Notes: generated by a model from the sequence alone, not told the origin. A stretch of DNA of 64,000 nt from Bedellia somnulentella (GCA_963576735.1 OY755172.1:310001-374000), one strand, 5' to 3'; positions 33,278 through 44,447 are shown, counted from the stretch's first letter. Translations and numbers: made by a program.

Positions 33278-33350
33278 GTTGTTAATAGTGAGGGAAAACA
33301 TCGTGAGAAAAGCTGCATACTTGAGTTTATTCAATAGTCACGTCACAACA
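33278..33350 (+). mobile_element. SINE-B fragment
   Basis: GTTGTTAATAGTGAGGGAAA, ACATCGTGAG and ATAGTCACGTCACAAC match the SINE-B middle only. Confidence 0.5.
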
Positions 33351-33715
33351 TTTTTTATATTTCTTTTTTTATTGCTGTTTTCATGGATTTTTGTTAATAT
33401 ACTGTAAAAATGCTTAACATTTTTGTTAAAGTTGAGAGTCAGTTCCCATGTAGGTAAGTATATATTTTTAAACTGTACAGAAAATATTTGCAATAGTAGC
33501 ACATACTTACAGCGAAACTAAAAGGAAAACTATTGCAGCTATAGTGGCCGTTTTAATCAGTTGATGAACTTTCCATAACTGTACTTTTCCTATAAATTAA
33601 TTAGAGACTTAAAAGGGTAGTTTACCAAACTTTGTGCGTGATTTTTTTACGTTTAATTTTGTTGCTCGGTGCCTATTAGTAATTTCGTAATATAATACTA
33701 GAAAACTAATAGCAA

Positions 33716-33890
33716 GCGTGCTCAACAAGGCATCCGAAGTATGAAGAATAAAAGAGCATGTTTGAGAATATTGATGGATGGAAACGAAGCTAGAGAGGTT
33801 TGTCAGGATTGTACAAAGTGGCGATCGATAGTCTCCGCCTACCACAACGGGAACTACTGGCGTGAGTATATTTATATATAAATATATTTG
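33716..33890 (+). mobile_element. RTE LINE 3' end
   Basis: It carries GCATCCGAAGTATGAAGAAT, GGAAACGAAGCTAGAGAGG and CTACCACAACGGGAACTACT then GGCGTGAGTATA. The minus-strand frame over it is a shadow. Confidence 0.75.
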
Positions 33891-34194
33891 TAAACCTAGA
33901 AGACTTCCGGAATAACTAGACAATAGAACAACCCACAATTCAAACCAGATTACCATGTGAACCTAAACAAACACTTCCGTTTTGTAATATTAGCAAAGAT
34001 GATTGAAAAGGTAGTCAATTTGAACAACTCCTAATTTACTAATTGGTTCATAATGCTAGCCTCAGTTGTTTGAAATAAAGGGGCTTTTTATTTGTTTTTT
34101 TGGTACTTGAGACAATAAATGCTCCACCTGTTATTAACAATGACTTAATGTTCTCATTAATTAATTAAGCGGCAAAAAGGTACATAAGGGCTCG

Positions 34195-34650
34195 TTCACC
34201 ATGTCTATCAAGATTTATAATTTAGTTCCAAATGTAATCAAAAATTCAGAGACGTACGGAATGTTCATCACATCCTTAAAGACATTCCTTATTGAAAAGA
34301 GCTACTACACAATAACAGACTTTTTTTTAATGATAATGGTAAATAAAATATACAATCTTTAACAATTAATTGGTGCCTGCCTAAATTTTAATTTAAATTT
34401 CATAATAATTTTATCTGATAATGTTTAATAATGTACGATGATTATTTTGTATTAATTTTGAATTTTTATTTTTGTATAAAATTGTTACAATGTAATTCTA
34501 ATTTTATGCATGTTAATTTATAGAATACTTAAGTAATTTTAAGCCTCTTACGTTGCTGCGCCCTTACAGGGTCTCACATTTGTATCTAATCAACTCATTA
34601 CCACCTAATCCCACAATGTGACTTGCAATAAATATATTTGAATTTGAATT
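34195..34650 (+). mobile_element. LINE 3' end with (TTTGAA) tail
   Basis: A decayed coding end encodes SIKIYNLVPNVIKNSET and LIEKSYYTITDFF, matching the C-terminus of the LINE at 18485. It is followed by about 300 bp of 3' UTR ending GCAATAAATATATTTGAAT and a short TTTGAA repeat. Confidence 0.65.
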
Positions 34651-34692
34651 TCACACTCATCTGTGCGTTTAGGTTTAAGGTTAGATTGCTGG

Positions 34693-34900
34693 CAGTGCCG
34701 GCTTAGAATGTCACTTCCCCTTTAACTTACCTAAGGGTATTAGTGCTTTCTAAGTGATTATTTGGGCGATGTGGCTGGAGAATAATTACTAACCATCCGT
34801 TATATTACAATCTTTTACCCACTCAATTTCCAAAAATGCCTGAAGAAAATCTAATTCTGAATCTTTGGTTCTCTTTTATTGGAATTTATTATGGTGATTT
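34693..34900 (+). mobile_element. SINE-A relic
   Basis: It has the head remnant GCAGTGCCGGCTTAGAATG and the middle TTGGGCGATGTGGCTGGAGA. The 3' end is worn (ATTATGGTGATTTTTATTT). Confidence 0.6.
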
Positions 34901-34985
34901 TTATTTATGTATTTAGACTTCGACGGTCGTATGAGAGAGTCATCTACTTTTATTAATTGAATTTTACCAGGGTAAAACCATAACT

Positions 34986-35238
34986 GCTGTGTAGTGTCGG
35001 CATAGAATAGCACTACCCCATTTCTTCCGGTGGGTGTACGTAAGAGGCGACTAACGGTATTGGGGCTTTAAAGGGATTTTTGGGCGATGCGGTTGGAGAC
35101 CCATCACCAACAACCTTTATTTTAGCAACTTTTCCCCACGCAACTTCCAATAGTAGCTGAGGAATTTCTGATTCCTTAGCTCTGACTACCCCTTCTAGGG
35201 ATTTATAGCCGTGAGTATATGTATGTATGTATGTATGT
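34986..35238 (+). mobile_element. SINE-A copy, full length
   Basis: It is a subfamily I copy. GTAAAACCATAAC before the head and GTAAAAGCATAAC after the tail are a TSD with one mismatch. Confidence 0.85.
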
Positions 35239-35249
35239 AAAAGCATAAC

Positions 35250-36024
35250 CTGGAAATACGTATAACAGTATACATTAACTTTTGTACCAGATTTAGATAG
35301 TTTGTAAAGATATTAAAATAAAAAAGAGAAAAATAAATAAACAATATATATTATATTTATTAGCAACATGGTGACTTTCTTAAAATTAATTAATAAATAC
35401 AAGAATGCTATCTTATTCATTTATTATCAGAAGAGACGAGATATTGATATTCTAACCTGACCCTAAACGATTATTAAGAAAATTTGCACTCTGCTAGGTG
35501 CAGATAATGTTTTTTCTGTTCATCTTGCGGTAAGTGTGACCAAGTCTTTATGCCTCCGAAAAAACAGAATAAATATAAGTGACTTTTAACTTTTTAAATT
35601 AAATTGTATTGCCTCTGAAATTGTATCGGTGCTTGTATTTTGCTAAGTTAAAAATAAACGTGTTCATATAATCCAAAAGCTTTCATTTTAAATGTGATGA
35701 GATTTTCAATATCCATTCATTCATCTAATTTCCTTTCCCAACACAGCCTTTCTCTCGTAACAAAGCCTCCATATCGCCGTATCGTAAATCAGAATACGTC
35801 GTTCACATAGAATGTATTGTAACAACTAATCAATACTTTAGGATCGAAGCCTTGTTGCAGCGGTTTCAGAGATAACAAGGAAATATAAAAAAATCCAATT
35901 TCTGAATAGCATTTAGGCCATTTTCAAAGAGTGAGGGTTAATTTATTGTTTATCCTAAAATCACCTCATATGATATTTAGCTGACATATTTATGTGGATA
36001 CTGAAACCACTACATATGTACATA
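35250..36024. other. no recognisable feature
   Basis: AT-rich. No ORF, hairpin or repeat family was seen. Confidence 0.4.
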
Positions 36025-36275
36025 ATACATATACTCACGCCGGCCGTTAGTTCCCAATGGGGTTGGTAGAGACTATCGATCGCCACATTCATCAATCTTT
36101 TCATACATGCTCTTTTATTCTTCATACTTCGGATACTGCCTTTTTGAGTACACTCGCTATTTGGTCCAAATGTGTCCGCCGAGGTCGTCCTCTACTAACA
36201 TTACCTTCCACATTGGCTCTATTAGATCTCTTCCACCAATTTACTGTCATCAATCCTCTCAATGTGCCCAACTAC
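36025..36275 (-). mobile_element. RTE LINE 3' end
   Basis: The antisense RTE terminus has TATACTCACGCC on the left and coding end to CATTGGCTCTATTAG on the right. An internal stretch around GTTTACATCC is deleted. Confidence 0.75.
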
Positions 36276-36289
36276 TTCTTATAATATTA

Positions 36290-36482
36290 TGGAAATTGTC
36301 TATGGTGCTATAATGTTAATTTTATTCTTAATTTCAAATTATCTTTCTATAGGAAGATAATTTTGATGTAAATATTTGCACGCTAATCTTGTTAGTAGAA
36401 TAAGCAAGGACATTTTTGTAACTGTTGATATCTCTGTATATTCTTATTCTGGCAAATAAATGATTATTCTATTCTTTCTTAG
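36290..36482 (+). mobile_element. LINE 3' UTR with (ATTCT) tail
   Basis: CTTATTCTGGCAAATAAATG then ATTATTCTATTCTTTCTT looks like a LINE terminus of the Jockey type. No coding part is left. Confidence 0.4.
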
Positions 36483-36654
36483 CGTGTAAATAGCATCACA
36501 TGAGTGTGTAGTGCAGTATGAGCACATATTACCCCCTGCTATTTCCTTGTGTTATTTGCAATCTTAAAAGATTATATAAGGTCAGGAGTACAGAGATACC
36601 AGAAAGGTAGGGATATCGATTTTGCAAAACTATAAGATTTTATTTGTCGACTAC

Positions 36655-37155
36655 GAAACGTTCTTTTTAAAGATAGAACGTAAATAAGTGAAGGAGATCT
36701 TTAAAGAATCGAAAGTGGCGATCTATGGTCTCTACCTACTCCAATTGGAACGTCACTTTGTAAAGGTCGATTAACGCAGGAGACAAATTGTAAAGAATAA
36801 AACATACATACATACATATACTCACAGCTATAAATCCCTTGGAGGGGTAGCCAGAGCTAAGGAATTAGAAATTCCTCAGCCACTTTTGTAAGTTGCGTGG
36901 GGAAAAGATGGCAAAGTAAAAGGTTGTTGGTGATGGGTCACCAACCACATCGCCCAAAAATCACTTAAAAAGCCCCTATACCCTTAGTCGCCTCTTACGT
37001 ACACCCACCGGAAGAAATGGGGTAGTGCTATTCTAAGCCGACACTACACAGCAAAAGAATAAAATACATATGAAAGAATTGATGAATGCAAATTATGCTC
37101 GACTTGTCAAACTGGATCGAACCAAGTGGCGATCGATAGTCTCTGCTTACCCCTT
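36655..37155 (+). mobile_element. RTE LINE 3' end split by SINE-A
   Basis: The parts at 36655-36802 and 37054-37155 carry RTE 3' motifs (GTGGCGATCTATGGTCTCT; GTGGCGATCGATAGTCTCTG). A SINE-A separates them. Confidence 0.6.
36803..37053 (-). mobile_element. SINE-A copy, full length, in RTE
   Basis: The TSD AAAGAATAAAA lies at 36792-36802 and 37054-37064. It is inserted in an RTE relic, giving a clear order of events. Confidence 0.9.
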
Positions 37156-37194
37156 TGAGACGAAATTTGACAGTTTTCTAATTTTGACTATTGA

Positions 37195-37406
37195 TTAATC
37201 AACAGGTCCCGGGTTCAAATCCCAAGGATGTGACTCACTTTTTTAAATGATTTTTTATTGAGAGTTTTATTTTTGTTGTAGTGTTAGCTTGAAAAAGCAA
37301 GTGCTATCCATCTACTTCAGTTATTATTTTAGATAGAGACCCATCACTAACCATCTTTATTTTAAGATCTTTTTCTCATACAATTATGAGAATATTTGTG
37401 AATTTA
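37195..37406. mobile_element. tRNA-type B-box scrap and SINE-A scrap
   Basis: TCCCGGGTTCAAATCCCAAG (37205) is B-box-like. AGACCCATCACTAACCATCT (37338) is a SINE-A middle fragment. Confidence 0.35.
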
Positions 37407-37473
37407 GATAGTTGGATGTGATGATGATGTGGTCCAACGGATTTCGGTCACGGCGACCGCTTCAACGTGTCCT

Positions 37474-38645
37474 CTATGGACGCCGGTCGTGGTCTCGCAT
37501 GTGGCTGACATAGCCAATCTTCTTTGTGAAGATCTTCGCGCACTGCGGGCATGTGAGCACCCCATTATTATAACATAAACATAACATAAACGTTCACGCC
37601 GTTTATCCCCGAAGGGGTTGGCAGAGGTACCAATACTCCTGAACTCACATGGCAAGCGCCATCTAGTTTCCAGAGAAGGTACCCACGTTTTGCTTAGACA
37701 GTGTACTCACGTGATAGGGGGCAGGCCTATCGCCGTTTTGTACGAATACACTGTCACATGACTAAGTACAACTCAGCCATGTGGGTTTCCTCACGATTTT
37801 TTCCCTCACAGTTAGCAACCATGATAAATTAACCACACATATGACTTTAGAAAAGACAAATTGGTGTAGGCCCGTCCCAGGATTGGAACTCACGCCCTTC
37901 TGTTTTTCGGGCGGGTGTTCTACCCACTGGACTATCATGTCGCTCCATTATTATAATTATAGAGTATTAGCGCAGGTGGTCGGGCTTTTAATTCGTCGCG
38001 TTTGGCATCACTCTCAGCGCGCCGAAGAGTTTCAAAGTCACGGACTTTGGTATGAAATGAACCAAAGTCCTCCACTCCGGTCTTATGGAGGCTTGTTTTT
38101 CCCACTGAGAGCTCTTGATGCCGCACTTCTTCATGTGTCGCTTCAGCACATCTTTATACCTGAGGAGTTGTCCGCCATGCTTACGCTTGCTCTCCTCAAG
38201 TTCCGAATAAAAGATGTGCTTGGCGACCCTCTGTTCTGCCATCCTTGAAACGTGTCCGCACCACCGAAGCTGTCGTCGCATGAGGTAAACCTCAATGCCA
38301 TCAACTTTTGCTCGACGCAACACCTCAGTGTTACGCACGCGATCAGACCATTTTATTTTTAGGATCTTCCGCAGACATCTGAGGTGGAAACGGTCTAGCA
38401 TGCGTATGTGGCGGCGGTAAACGGTCCATGTTTCCGCAGCATAAAGGATTGTCGGTAACACAACCGCCATGTACACTGAGACTTTTGTCGCTATCTTCAG
38501 ATCATGCGAGCAGAAGACCTTGGAATCTAGCTTACCGAAGGCTGCAGCTGCAGCTCCGATCCTGCTGTTAACTTCGGATTCCATGTCGCACTTGGATGTT
38601 AAAGTGCTCCCCAGATAACGGAACTTATCGACCTGCCTCAGCTCG
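37474..38645 (-). pseudogene. RTE reverse transcriptase C-terminus with C2H2 finger
   Basis: It starts within [18 protein letters not shown], then [13 protein letters not shown] and [18 protein letters not shown] RTE motifs (exact text [13 protein letters not shown]). A frameshift near 38045-38080 moves the frame to one reading [15 protein letters not shown]. If the SINE-B and one TSD copy are ignored, that frame continues to CPQC...HMRDH and a stop at 37474, a classic C-x2-C-x12-H-x3-H finger. The host frame is therefore intact across the SINE site. It is inactive through 5' truncation, frameshift and insertion. Confidence 0.8.
37574..37944 (-). mobile_element. SINE-B copy, subfamily II, in LINE
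   Basis: The TSD CCATTATTATAA lies at 37562-37573 and 37945-37956. The head is AGCGACATGATAGTCCAGTG with a diverged B-box, and the body carries the AGATGGCGC variant. It ends GGCGTGAACG plus (TTATG)n. Confidence 0.9.
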
Positions 38646-38752
38646 TCCTAGTCGTCCGATAGTTGGATGTATATTGTATGCGAATATATATTTTAAAGTT
38701 TATTTTGGTGAAAAATCGCCTATTATGCTTAGGTTCAAATTAGGCCTATATA

Positions 38753-39031
38753 TCTATATAATAAAAATGAATCGCGAAATTTGATGCTGAGCGCAAAACT
38801 CGGAAAACCAAAACCGATCCAACTGTTTTTTTTTGTAAACTGTTACTTAAAATTGAGAGAAGGTTCTTAGCTATAGAAAAAGTGGAAAAATAGTGAGTAT
38901 AATATTAAAACCATGTTTTCAATCATCGTATGATAGAGATCCTCTCCGGTTCGTAAATATGGAAATTTGATGCTATCCATCATGTGAATGACAATTATTT
39001 TTGACAGAAAGAAGTCTGTTGGGTAAGCTAG
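38753..39031 (+). mobile_element. Helitron, short non-autonomous
   Basis: It starts TCTATATAATAAAAATGAAT after A and ends AAGTCTGTTGGGTAAGCTAG before T. Helitrons show 5' TC, 3' CTAG, A/T target and no TSD. The 3' 22 nt resemble the end of the element at 56472. Confidence 0.75.
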
Positions 39032-39464
39032 TATTACAATTACATTACCATATAATTAACGAGATAGTACCAAAATATCCCTTTATTTGTAGATAAGCTC
39101 AATTATAATAATTTGATATATTTTTATTAAGCAAGTTATTTTTGCGAACAGAGAACCTTAAAATAATGAGATTATCTTAAAACGTGAGCCATCGAAAACA
39201 TTCGGAACAGAAAATCTAATAACAGAAACAAAGTTACGAGTGTGAAATATTCACAACAGACTATCCGTCACAATTTTGCGTGTTCGTGTTGTGTGTGACA
39301 CATTGCATTTAATATCAACATACACACACAAACGTACTGGAAAAAGTTTAGTTTTGCTTCTAATATGAACTGAGTTAGTGTGGAATTTTTAAAAGAGTAT
39401 AGAGATGGCAAGTTGAAAAATCTCATATGCGATTAACACTTACCCATTTCTGACCGTGGTGTTT

Positions 39465-39719
39465 GCCGTGTAGTGTCGGCTTAGAATAATACTACCCCAT
39501 TTCTACCCGTGGGTGATCGTAAGAGGCGACTAAGGGTATAGGGGCTTATTAAGTGATTTTTGGGCGATGTGGTTGGAGACCCGTCACCAAAAACATTTAT
39601 TATTACCATCTTTTCCCCAATCAACTTCCAAAAGTGGATGAGGAATTTTTCATTCCGAAGCTCTGGCTACCCCGTTAAGGGATTTATAGCCGTGAGTATA
39701 TGTATGTATGTATGTATGT
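39465..39719 (+). mobile_element. SINE-A copy, full length
   Basis: It is of mixed subfamily, with head GCCGTGTAGTGTCGGC and a long (TATG)n tail. A second copy follows without a gap. Confidence 0.8.
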
Positions 39720-39915
39720 GTTCGTAGGAAGCTATTAAGGGTAGGGCTTTTTCAGAGATTTTTGGGCGATGCGGCTAGAGACCGATCACCAAGAACCTTT
39801 ATTTTACAATCTTTTCCCCAACCTCCCAAAAGTGCCTAAAGACTTTTATATTCCGAAGCTCTGGCTACCCCTTTTAGGGGTTAGTAGCCGTGAGTATATG
39901 TATGTATGTATGTAT
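39720..39915 (+). mobile_element. SINE-A copy, 5'-truncated, in tandem
   Basis: It begins at TTCGTAGGAAGC in the head of the element, directly after the (TATG)n of the preceding copy. It ends with its own (TATG)n. Confidence 0.75.
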
Positions 39916-40129
39916 TTTTTATCATAAGATTTGATCTGTGAACCTTATGAAACAGAAACCCTTTTTAACTTTCCATTAGTTACACTGGTAAACAAAATTC
40001 ATTTTTTTTAATGCCGTAACAAAAGTTAATTAGAGACTCCTATTACTATGACTTTGCTGTCTGTCCATCGCCAGGCTGTAAACAATACAGTTGTTTTTTT
40101 ACACTATACATATTTATGTTGTAGTTATT

Positions 40130-40230
40130 TATAACGTTTTGTACGAATACACTGTCACATGATTTAAATGTTACTAAACTAAGGATTTCCTTACCATACT
40201 TTTCCTCACATCGTATTAACCTCAGACTCG
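40130..40230 (-). mobile_element. SINE-B fragment
   Basis: CGTTTTGTACGAATACACTG then TCACATGATTTAAATG matches the SINE-B body in antisense. The remainder of 39916-40680 holds nothing named. Confidence 0.55.
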
Positions 40231-40794
40231 TAAATGTGATGGTGAGACCCTAACCTAAAATGTGTTGTTGCATCCTTAATAAAATCAAAGATGTTTGACC
40301 AGAGAAAAATTGTCAGAACAATTTGTTCAGTAAGACCCCGGCAGCCTCACGATGTAACCTTTTTAAGTGGCGTTCGATCCTTCCCGTACTTATATTGCTT
40401 GTAAAGAAAACGTCAAGTACGGGTCGGCTAGCCGGAATGAAGGGCGCTGATAGTTGCCTGAACCTGTTTTTTTTTAAATTATTTTATTATAATGTTTAAA
40501 CATTAGCTTAGAAAAAGTGAGAAGGATCCGCTTATACGTAAGTGATAGAAAAAAAGACCAAATAGGTGAAGCATAGAATATTTTGTTTTTCGGCTTAAAT
40601 TAACTGATTAAATCAGTTATAAATAAAGATTTTTTAAGTTAGTAAATATTATATAAAATACATACATACAAATACAAAAAAAAATATACAAAAATCTTTA
40701 TTCAGTTTCATTGTTATTTACAGAAGTATAAACTTGGGGCCCCCTTTTAACACGCTCATCGCGGAAGCCCATTTTTGCATCTAGTCAATGTGGC

Positions 40795-41083
40795 ACAACG
40801 AGATCTTAAAGTTCTCGTTGTGATCCACGAGGAATGACGCAACGAGATCCAATAGATCTCGTACGACTTGGTCACTTCAAACCTCAATATTTCTATGAAA
40901 TTTGGAAAAAAATAATATTTTTTTGTATGTTTAGGTAGTGGATAAACATACCTTTCAGTAAGTTTTCTTCGCCTCGAGTTATCTAAAAAAATACTGGAAA
41001 AATTTCAAAATAAAAAAAACGAGAACTTTTGGGTCTCGTTCCGCACTAGATAGCTAAAAATTGCGAGTACTCTTAGATCTCGC
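40795..41083. repeat. left hairpin cluster (4 units)
   Basis: Stems are CACAACGAGA/TCTCGTTGTG (40795-40823), ACGAGATC/GATCTCGT (40843-40863), AACGAGA/TCTCGTT (41018-41040) and GCGAG/CTCGC (41063-41083). Loops are 5-11 nt. A CACTAGAT motif follows the third unit. Confidence 0.85.
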
Positions 41084-41477
41084 TTCGCCGATATTGCATA
41101 GTATCGATGAAAAAGTAGTGATGGGAAACAATAAGAAAAACAAAATTATCGATACTGAATCATATATTAGATAAGAACTAGCAGGTAAGGCATTACAAAC
41201 TTCTTAATTATTTTTTTTAATGTTTTTCATTAAAACAAGGAAGACATAAAGTTTTATTACATTTCACACAAAAACCCTTAACCTGTTTTGTCTTTTCACT
41301 GCACACTCCAGGATCCATTACTTTCATTTACCGGTTCTTCAGAAGAACTAAAAGAAAGTTCTAATATTTTCTACTGCGTTTGCGATTCGTCATTCTGATT
41401 ATAGCGTGATTGACATGCACTCATCGAAAGTTGACACGGCACTAATTAGTTTCTTATCAAGCTTCGCACGAGATTGC

Positions 41478-41730
41478 AACGGGATCCCTTGGTTCTCGTT
41501 TCGCACTAGATGCAAAATTTTACTATTTGGTCGCAACGAGAACTATTAGATCTCGTTCGTTTTCATTCATAAAAATATTACTACCGATGTAGGCTAATGT
41601 CAGAAAATATATTTATCTTACCCTATCAGTAAAAAAACATACAGAAATATCATTTGCCAAAACGGGATGGACATAAGATTTCTCTTGCGTGATGCTTGAA
41701 CGTCACAAACGAGAACTAAAAGATCTCGGT
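41478..41730. repeat. right hairpin cluster (3 units)
   Basis: Stems are AACGGGA/TCTCGTT (41478-41500), AACGAGA/TCTCGTT (41535-41557) and AACGAGA/TCTCGGT (41708-41730). CGCACTAGATGC follows the first, mirrored by GCATCTAGT at 40778-40786 on the left side. Confidence 0.85.
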
Positions 41731-43009
41731 CCGCGTTGAACGTGTTAAGTAAATAAATACCTGTGCCAGGGGACCCCGCTCCTCCGATTGCAAATAATAC
41801 AATATCGATGAAACTACATAATCCAATACATTTGAATTCTAATTATTGTTGAGTAATATATATATTTTTTTTATTAATTGTCGATAAAACTATATAATCC
41901 AGAACATTGTTATTATTTTGTATTCAAAACAATATCAAAATTTAAATATTATTACATTAAATTATTCAATCAAACCTTTAATTTTTTTTTATAATCATTT
42001 ATGCATGCAACATTCCAAAAGAAGACTAAAACTATTTATTATTAGGTTTACATTTTAAGTAACTTTTCTCATCCACATTTATATTTGCAACATGAGATTT
42101 TTTCTCTAATGTAAGAGTAAAAGTTGTTCTTAAACAAAAAAAATCATAAAAAAAAATTGAATAAATTTATATTTAAATTAATTAATTAGTTCCATATTAT
42201 ATTTAATTGAAATGTAATAATGAACAATACATATTATTTGCTAACTATTTAACTTAGTTTATATTCTTGAACAATTGCTCAGTGCAGTCGTAAGTTTGTT
42301 TTACTAGCCAGTCGGTAACTATTTTCTTACATTCATTAATAGATTTAGGGAGGATGTTCAATTCCTTATTAATTGTGTTTTACAAGTGTGATGACTGCCA
42401 GGAATATTGCCTGCCTGCATATGCGGTTCTTACTCGATCTACTTTTATAGCCATTCTTGCCTTTCTGGTGGTAGTTGTCTGTGGAGTATAGGGAATATTT
42501 CTATGAACTATTATATGAACGTCTAACCGATAGTAGCCTGCAGGGGGCATAAAGATCATTAGTAGGGAATTGATATGGTTTACAGAACATAACTTTCAGT
42601 AATGAACGTTGTGCTCTCTCTATTTCTAGGAATTTTACTTTCGTAGCTCCTCCCCAAGCCGGAATACAGTAACTAATGACTGATTGGGCAAGCGCAGTAT
42701 AAATCTGGGTGATAAGGGATTGTGACGCAACTTGGCGAAGAGATTTAAATATCCACATTAACTTTCTAACCCTTTCCAGCACCATGTCTATATGAGAATG
42801 CCATGTTAGACGTTGGTCAATAATGATCCCCAAATATTTTGTTGTTTTTACTCTGACAATAGTATCGCAGTGGCAACTAGGTACAAATGCTTGAGAACTG
42901 AGGATATAATAACATGAATGTGTTTTCAATTTAAAACTGTCATCGGTTTGTGAGCTGTTATCATTAGAACTACTATCACTAAAACTATACAAAATAACAA
43001 AAAATGTAG

Positions 43010-43147
43010 TTAAATGACAGATCCCGCTCAAATTTTGCGCGCTAAATCAGTACAGTGCTACTAACATGCAGTAAAAAAATTTGAACGACCTCTTTTACGC
43101 GGGTCTTTTTATTGACATATTCCCGATACTTTTTACACAGAGTAGTA
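43010..43147 (-). mobile_element. short MITE-like repeat, copy 2
   Basis: It is the inverted copy of 31390-31528 with few differences, sitting inside the LINE ORF. TA lies at both outer edges. Confidence 0.65.
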
Positions 43148-43567
43148 TAATTACTTTGATTGTATTTAACGAAAGGCAATTTTGAGTTAGCTACGTTATC
43201 ACCCTTGCCAGGGTATGCTCAGCGGAATTTTTCAACGCTGCCCAGTTATCTCCGTGTAAGACTAAAGCAGTATTATCTGCATACGGGAAAACTTGTACAT
43301 CAACTATGTTCATATTACAAAGTGTGTTAATGTTAAAATGGGGCCCAGGACTGAACCTTGGGGCACTCCATAGGGGATTCCTGATTCCTGACTAATTCAG
43401 TCTCCAATCTTTACGCACTGTGCCCTATTTTCAAGATAGTCAGTAAACAACCTTAATGGGACATCTCTAATGCCTATGTCTTCAAGTTTTTGGAGGAGAA
43501 TAGGAAGCGATACAGTATCGAATGCTATTTTTATGTCCAAAAAAATGGTAAGTCATTTTCTCTTTTT

Positions 43568-43978
43568 ACTAATAAATAAAGAATAAATAAAGGAAGGAAA
43601 AATTTCGACATAGGCGGGAATCGAACCCGCGACCTCGGGTATACGCCCCGACGCTCTGCCAATTGAGCCACCGTGTCAATGGCTGCCAGCGCGAAATTCT
43701 TCTATCCTTTATTTCTTTTACACGTTTAAGTAGTGTTTGCGTTTCCTACCTCCGAATTTTTACTAATTCGGAAGGTCACTTGTCTATCTTTTCAGATAGA
43801 ATGCAAATGTTGAAAACGCCTTACTATCACATAATTTAAATCTTTTTGTTCATAAAAACCTCATGTGGGGATTATTACTAATAAATAAAGAATAAATAAA
43901 GGAAAGAAAAATTTCGACACAGGCGGGAATCGAACCCGCGACCTCGGGTATACGCCCCGACGCTCTGCCAATTGAGAA
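43568..43978 (-). mobile_element. family C insertion, 1.3 units, in LINE
   Basis: One full antisense unit (tRNA-like part at 43606-43677) follows a 5'-truncated unit that starts within the tRNA-like D-arm. The TSD TTCTCTTTTT lies at 43558-43567 and 43979-43988. Removing the insert restores the LINE frame (VDKKRK...FLDIK). The 3' end here is TTTATTTATTAGT, different from the TTTAAA end at other loci. Confidence 0.9.
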
Positions 43979-44203
43979 TTCTCTTTTTGTCAACCTGTTT
44001 TGAAATATATGAACTTAATTCTATTCCAGCATCTTCAGTGGACAATCCTTGTCTAAACCCAATTTAAACCAAATTCGTAATCAAATTATATTTATTCAAA
44101 TAGTCGACCAGCCTTATTGATATTATTTTTTCAAACATTTTAGAGACTACTGGTAGGATAGAAATTGGACGATAGCTACATGGGTCACCCTTTTCATCAC
44201 CCT

Positions 44204-44447
44204 ATACATACATATACTCACAGCTATAAAATCCTAGAAGGGGTAGCCAGAGCTATGGAATTAGAAATTCCTCGGCCTCTTTTGGAAGTTGCGTGGGGAA
44301 AAGATGGTAAAATAAAGGTTGTTGGTGATAGGTCTCCAACCGCATCGCCCGAAAATCCCTTAGAAAGCCCCAAAACCGTTAGTCACCTCTTACGTACACC
44401 CAGCGGAAGAAATGGGGTAGTGCTATTCTAAGCCGACACTACACAGC
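44204..44447 (-). mobile_element. SINE-A copy, full length
   Basis: It is a subfamily I copy at the edge of the LINE. A minus-sense head GCTGTGTAGTGTCGGC is on the right. The overlapping 88-codon plus frame is fortuitous. Confidence 0.85.

Larger units (their letters stand above)
37420..38655 (-). mobile_element. RTE-type LINE with zinc finger, split by SINE-B
   Basis: GATAGTTGGATGT at 37407-37419 and 38656-38668 is a 13-bp TSD. The minus-strand element is 5'-truncated at about 38655 and ends (CATCAT)n at 37420. A SINE-B (37574-37944) sits inside it with its own TSD. Confidence 0.9.
40752..41744. mobile_element. piggyBac-like non-autonomous element with hairpin array
   Basis: It is flanked by TTAA at 40748-40751 and 41745-41748. 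The ends are inverted: CACGCTCATCGCGGA left, CACGTTCAACGCGGA (rc) right. No transposase ORF is present. Seven short inverted repeats of the AACGAGA...TCTCGTT type lie in it, four in the left third and three in the right third. Family assignment rests on TTAA and the TIRs. Confidence 0.8.
42256..44200 (-). pseudogene. reverse transcriptase of Jockey-like LINE
   Basis: In order on the minus strand: CSYRPISILPVVSKMFEKII (fingers), FRQGLSTEDA, then after the family C insert FLDIKIAFDTVSLPILLQKL (catalytic block A) and YGVPQGSVLGP. FPYADNTALV follows, where ADN replaces the catalytic ADD. After the MITE-like insert come KTTKYLGIIIDQRLTWHSHI and SVISYCIPAWGGATK. Several stops and at least two frameshifts (one near 42515) make it dead. 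The segment 42501-43031 is the longest open piece; its ATG lies in the MITE-like insert. Confidence 0.8.
42240..44203 (-). mobile_element. Jockey-like LINE, multiply interrupted
   Basis: The minus-strand ORF2 remains span from the RT fingers (44203) to the C-terminus (about 42256). It is interrupted by family C (43568-43978) and a short MITE-like repeat (43010-43147), and abutted by a SINE-A at 44204. Its 3' UTR probably extends left through about 41749, where the AT-rich DNA has no other feature. Confidence 0.8.

Noticed and set aside
40795..41730. CRISPR-like array
   Set aside because: The seven units are palindromes at irregular spacing inside a TTAA-flanked transposon in a eukaryotic genome. 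Spacing and context do not fit CRISPR.
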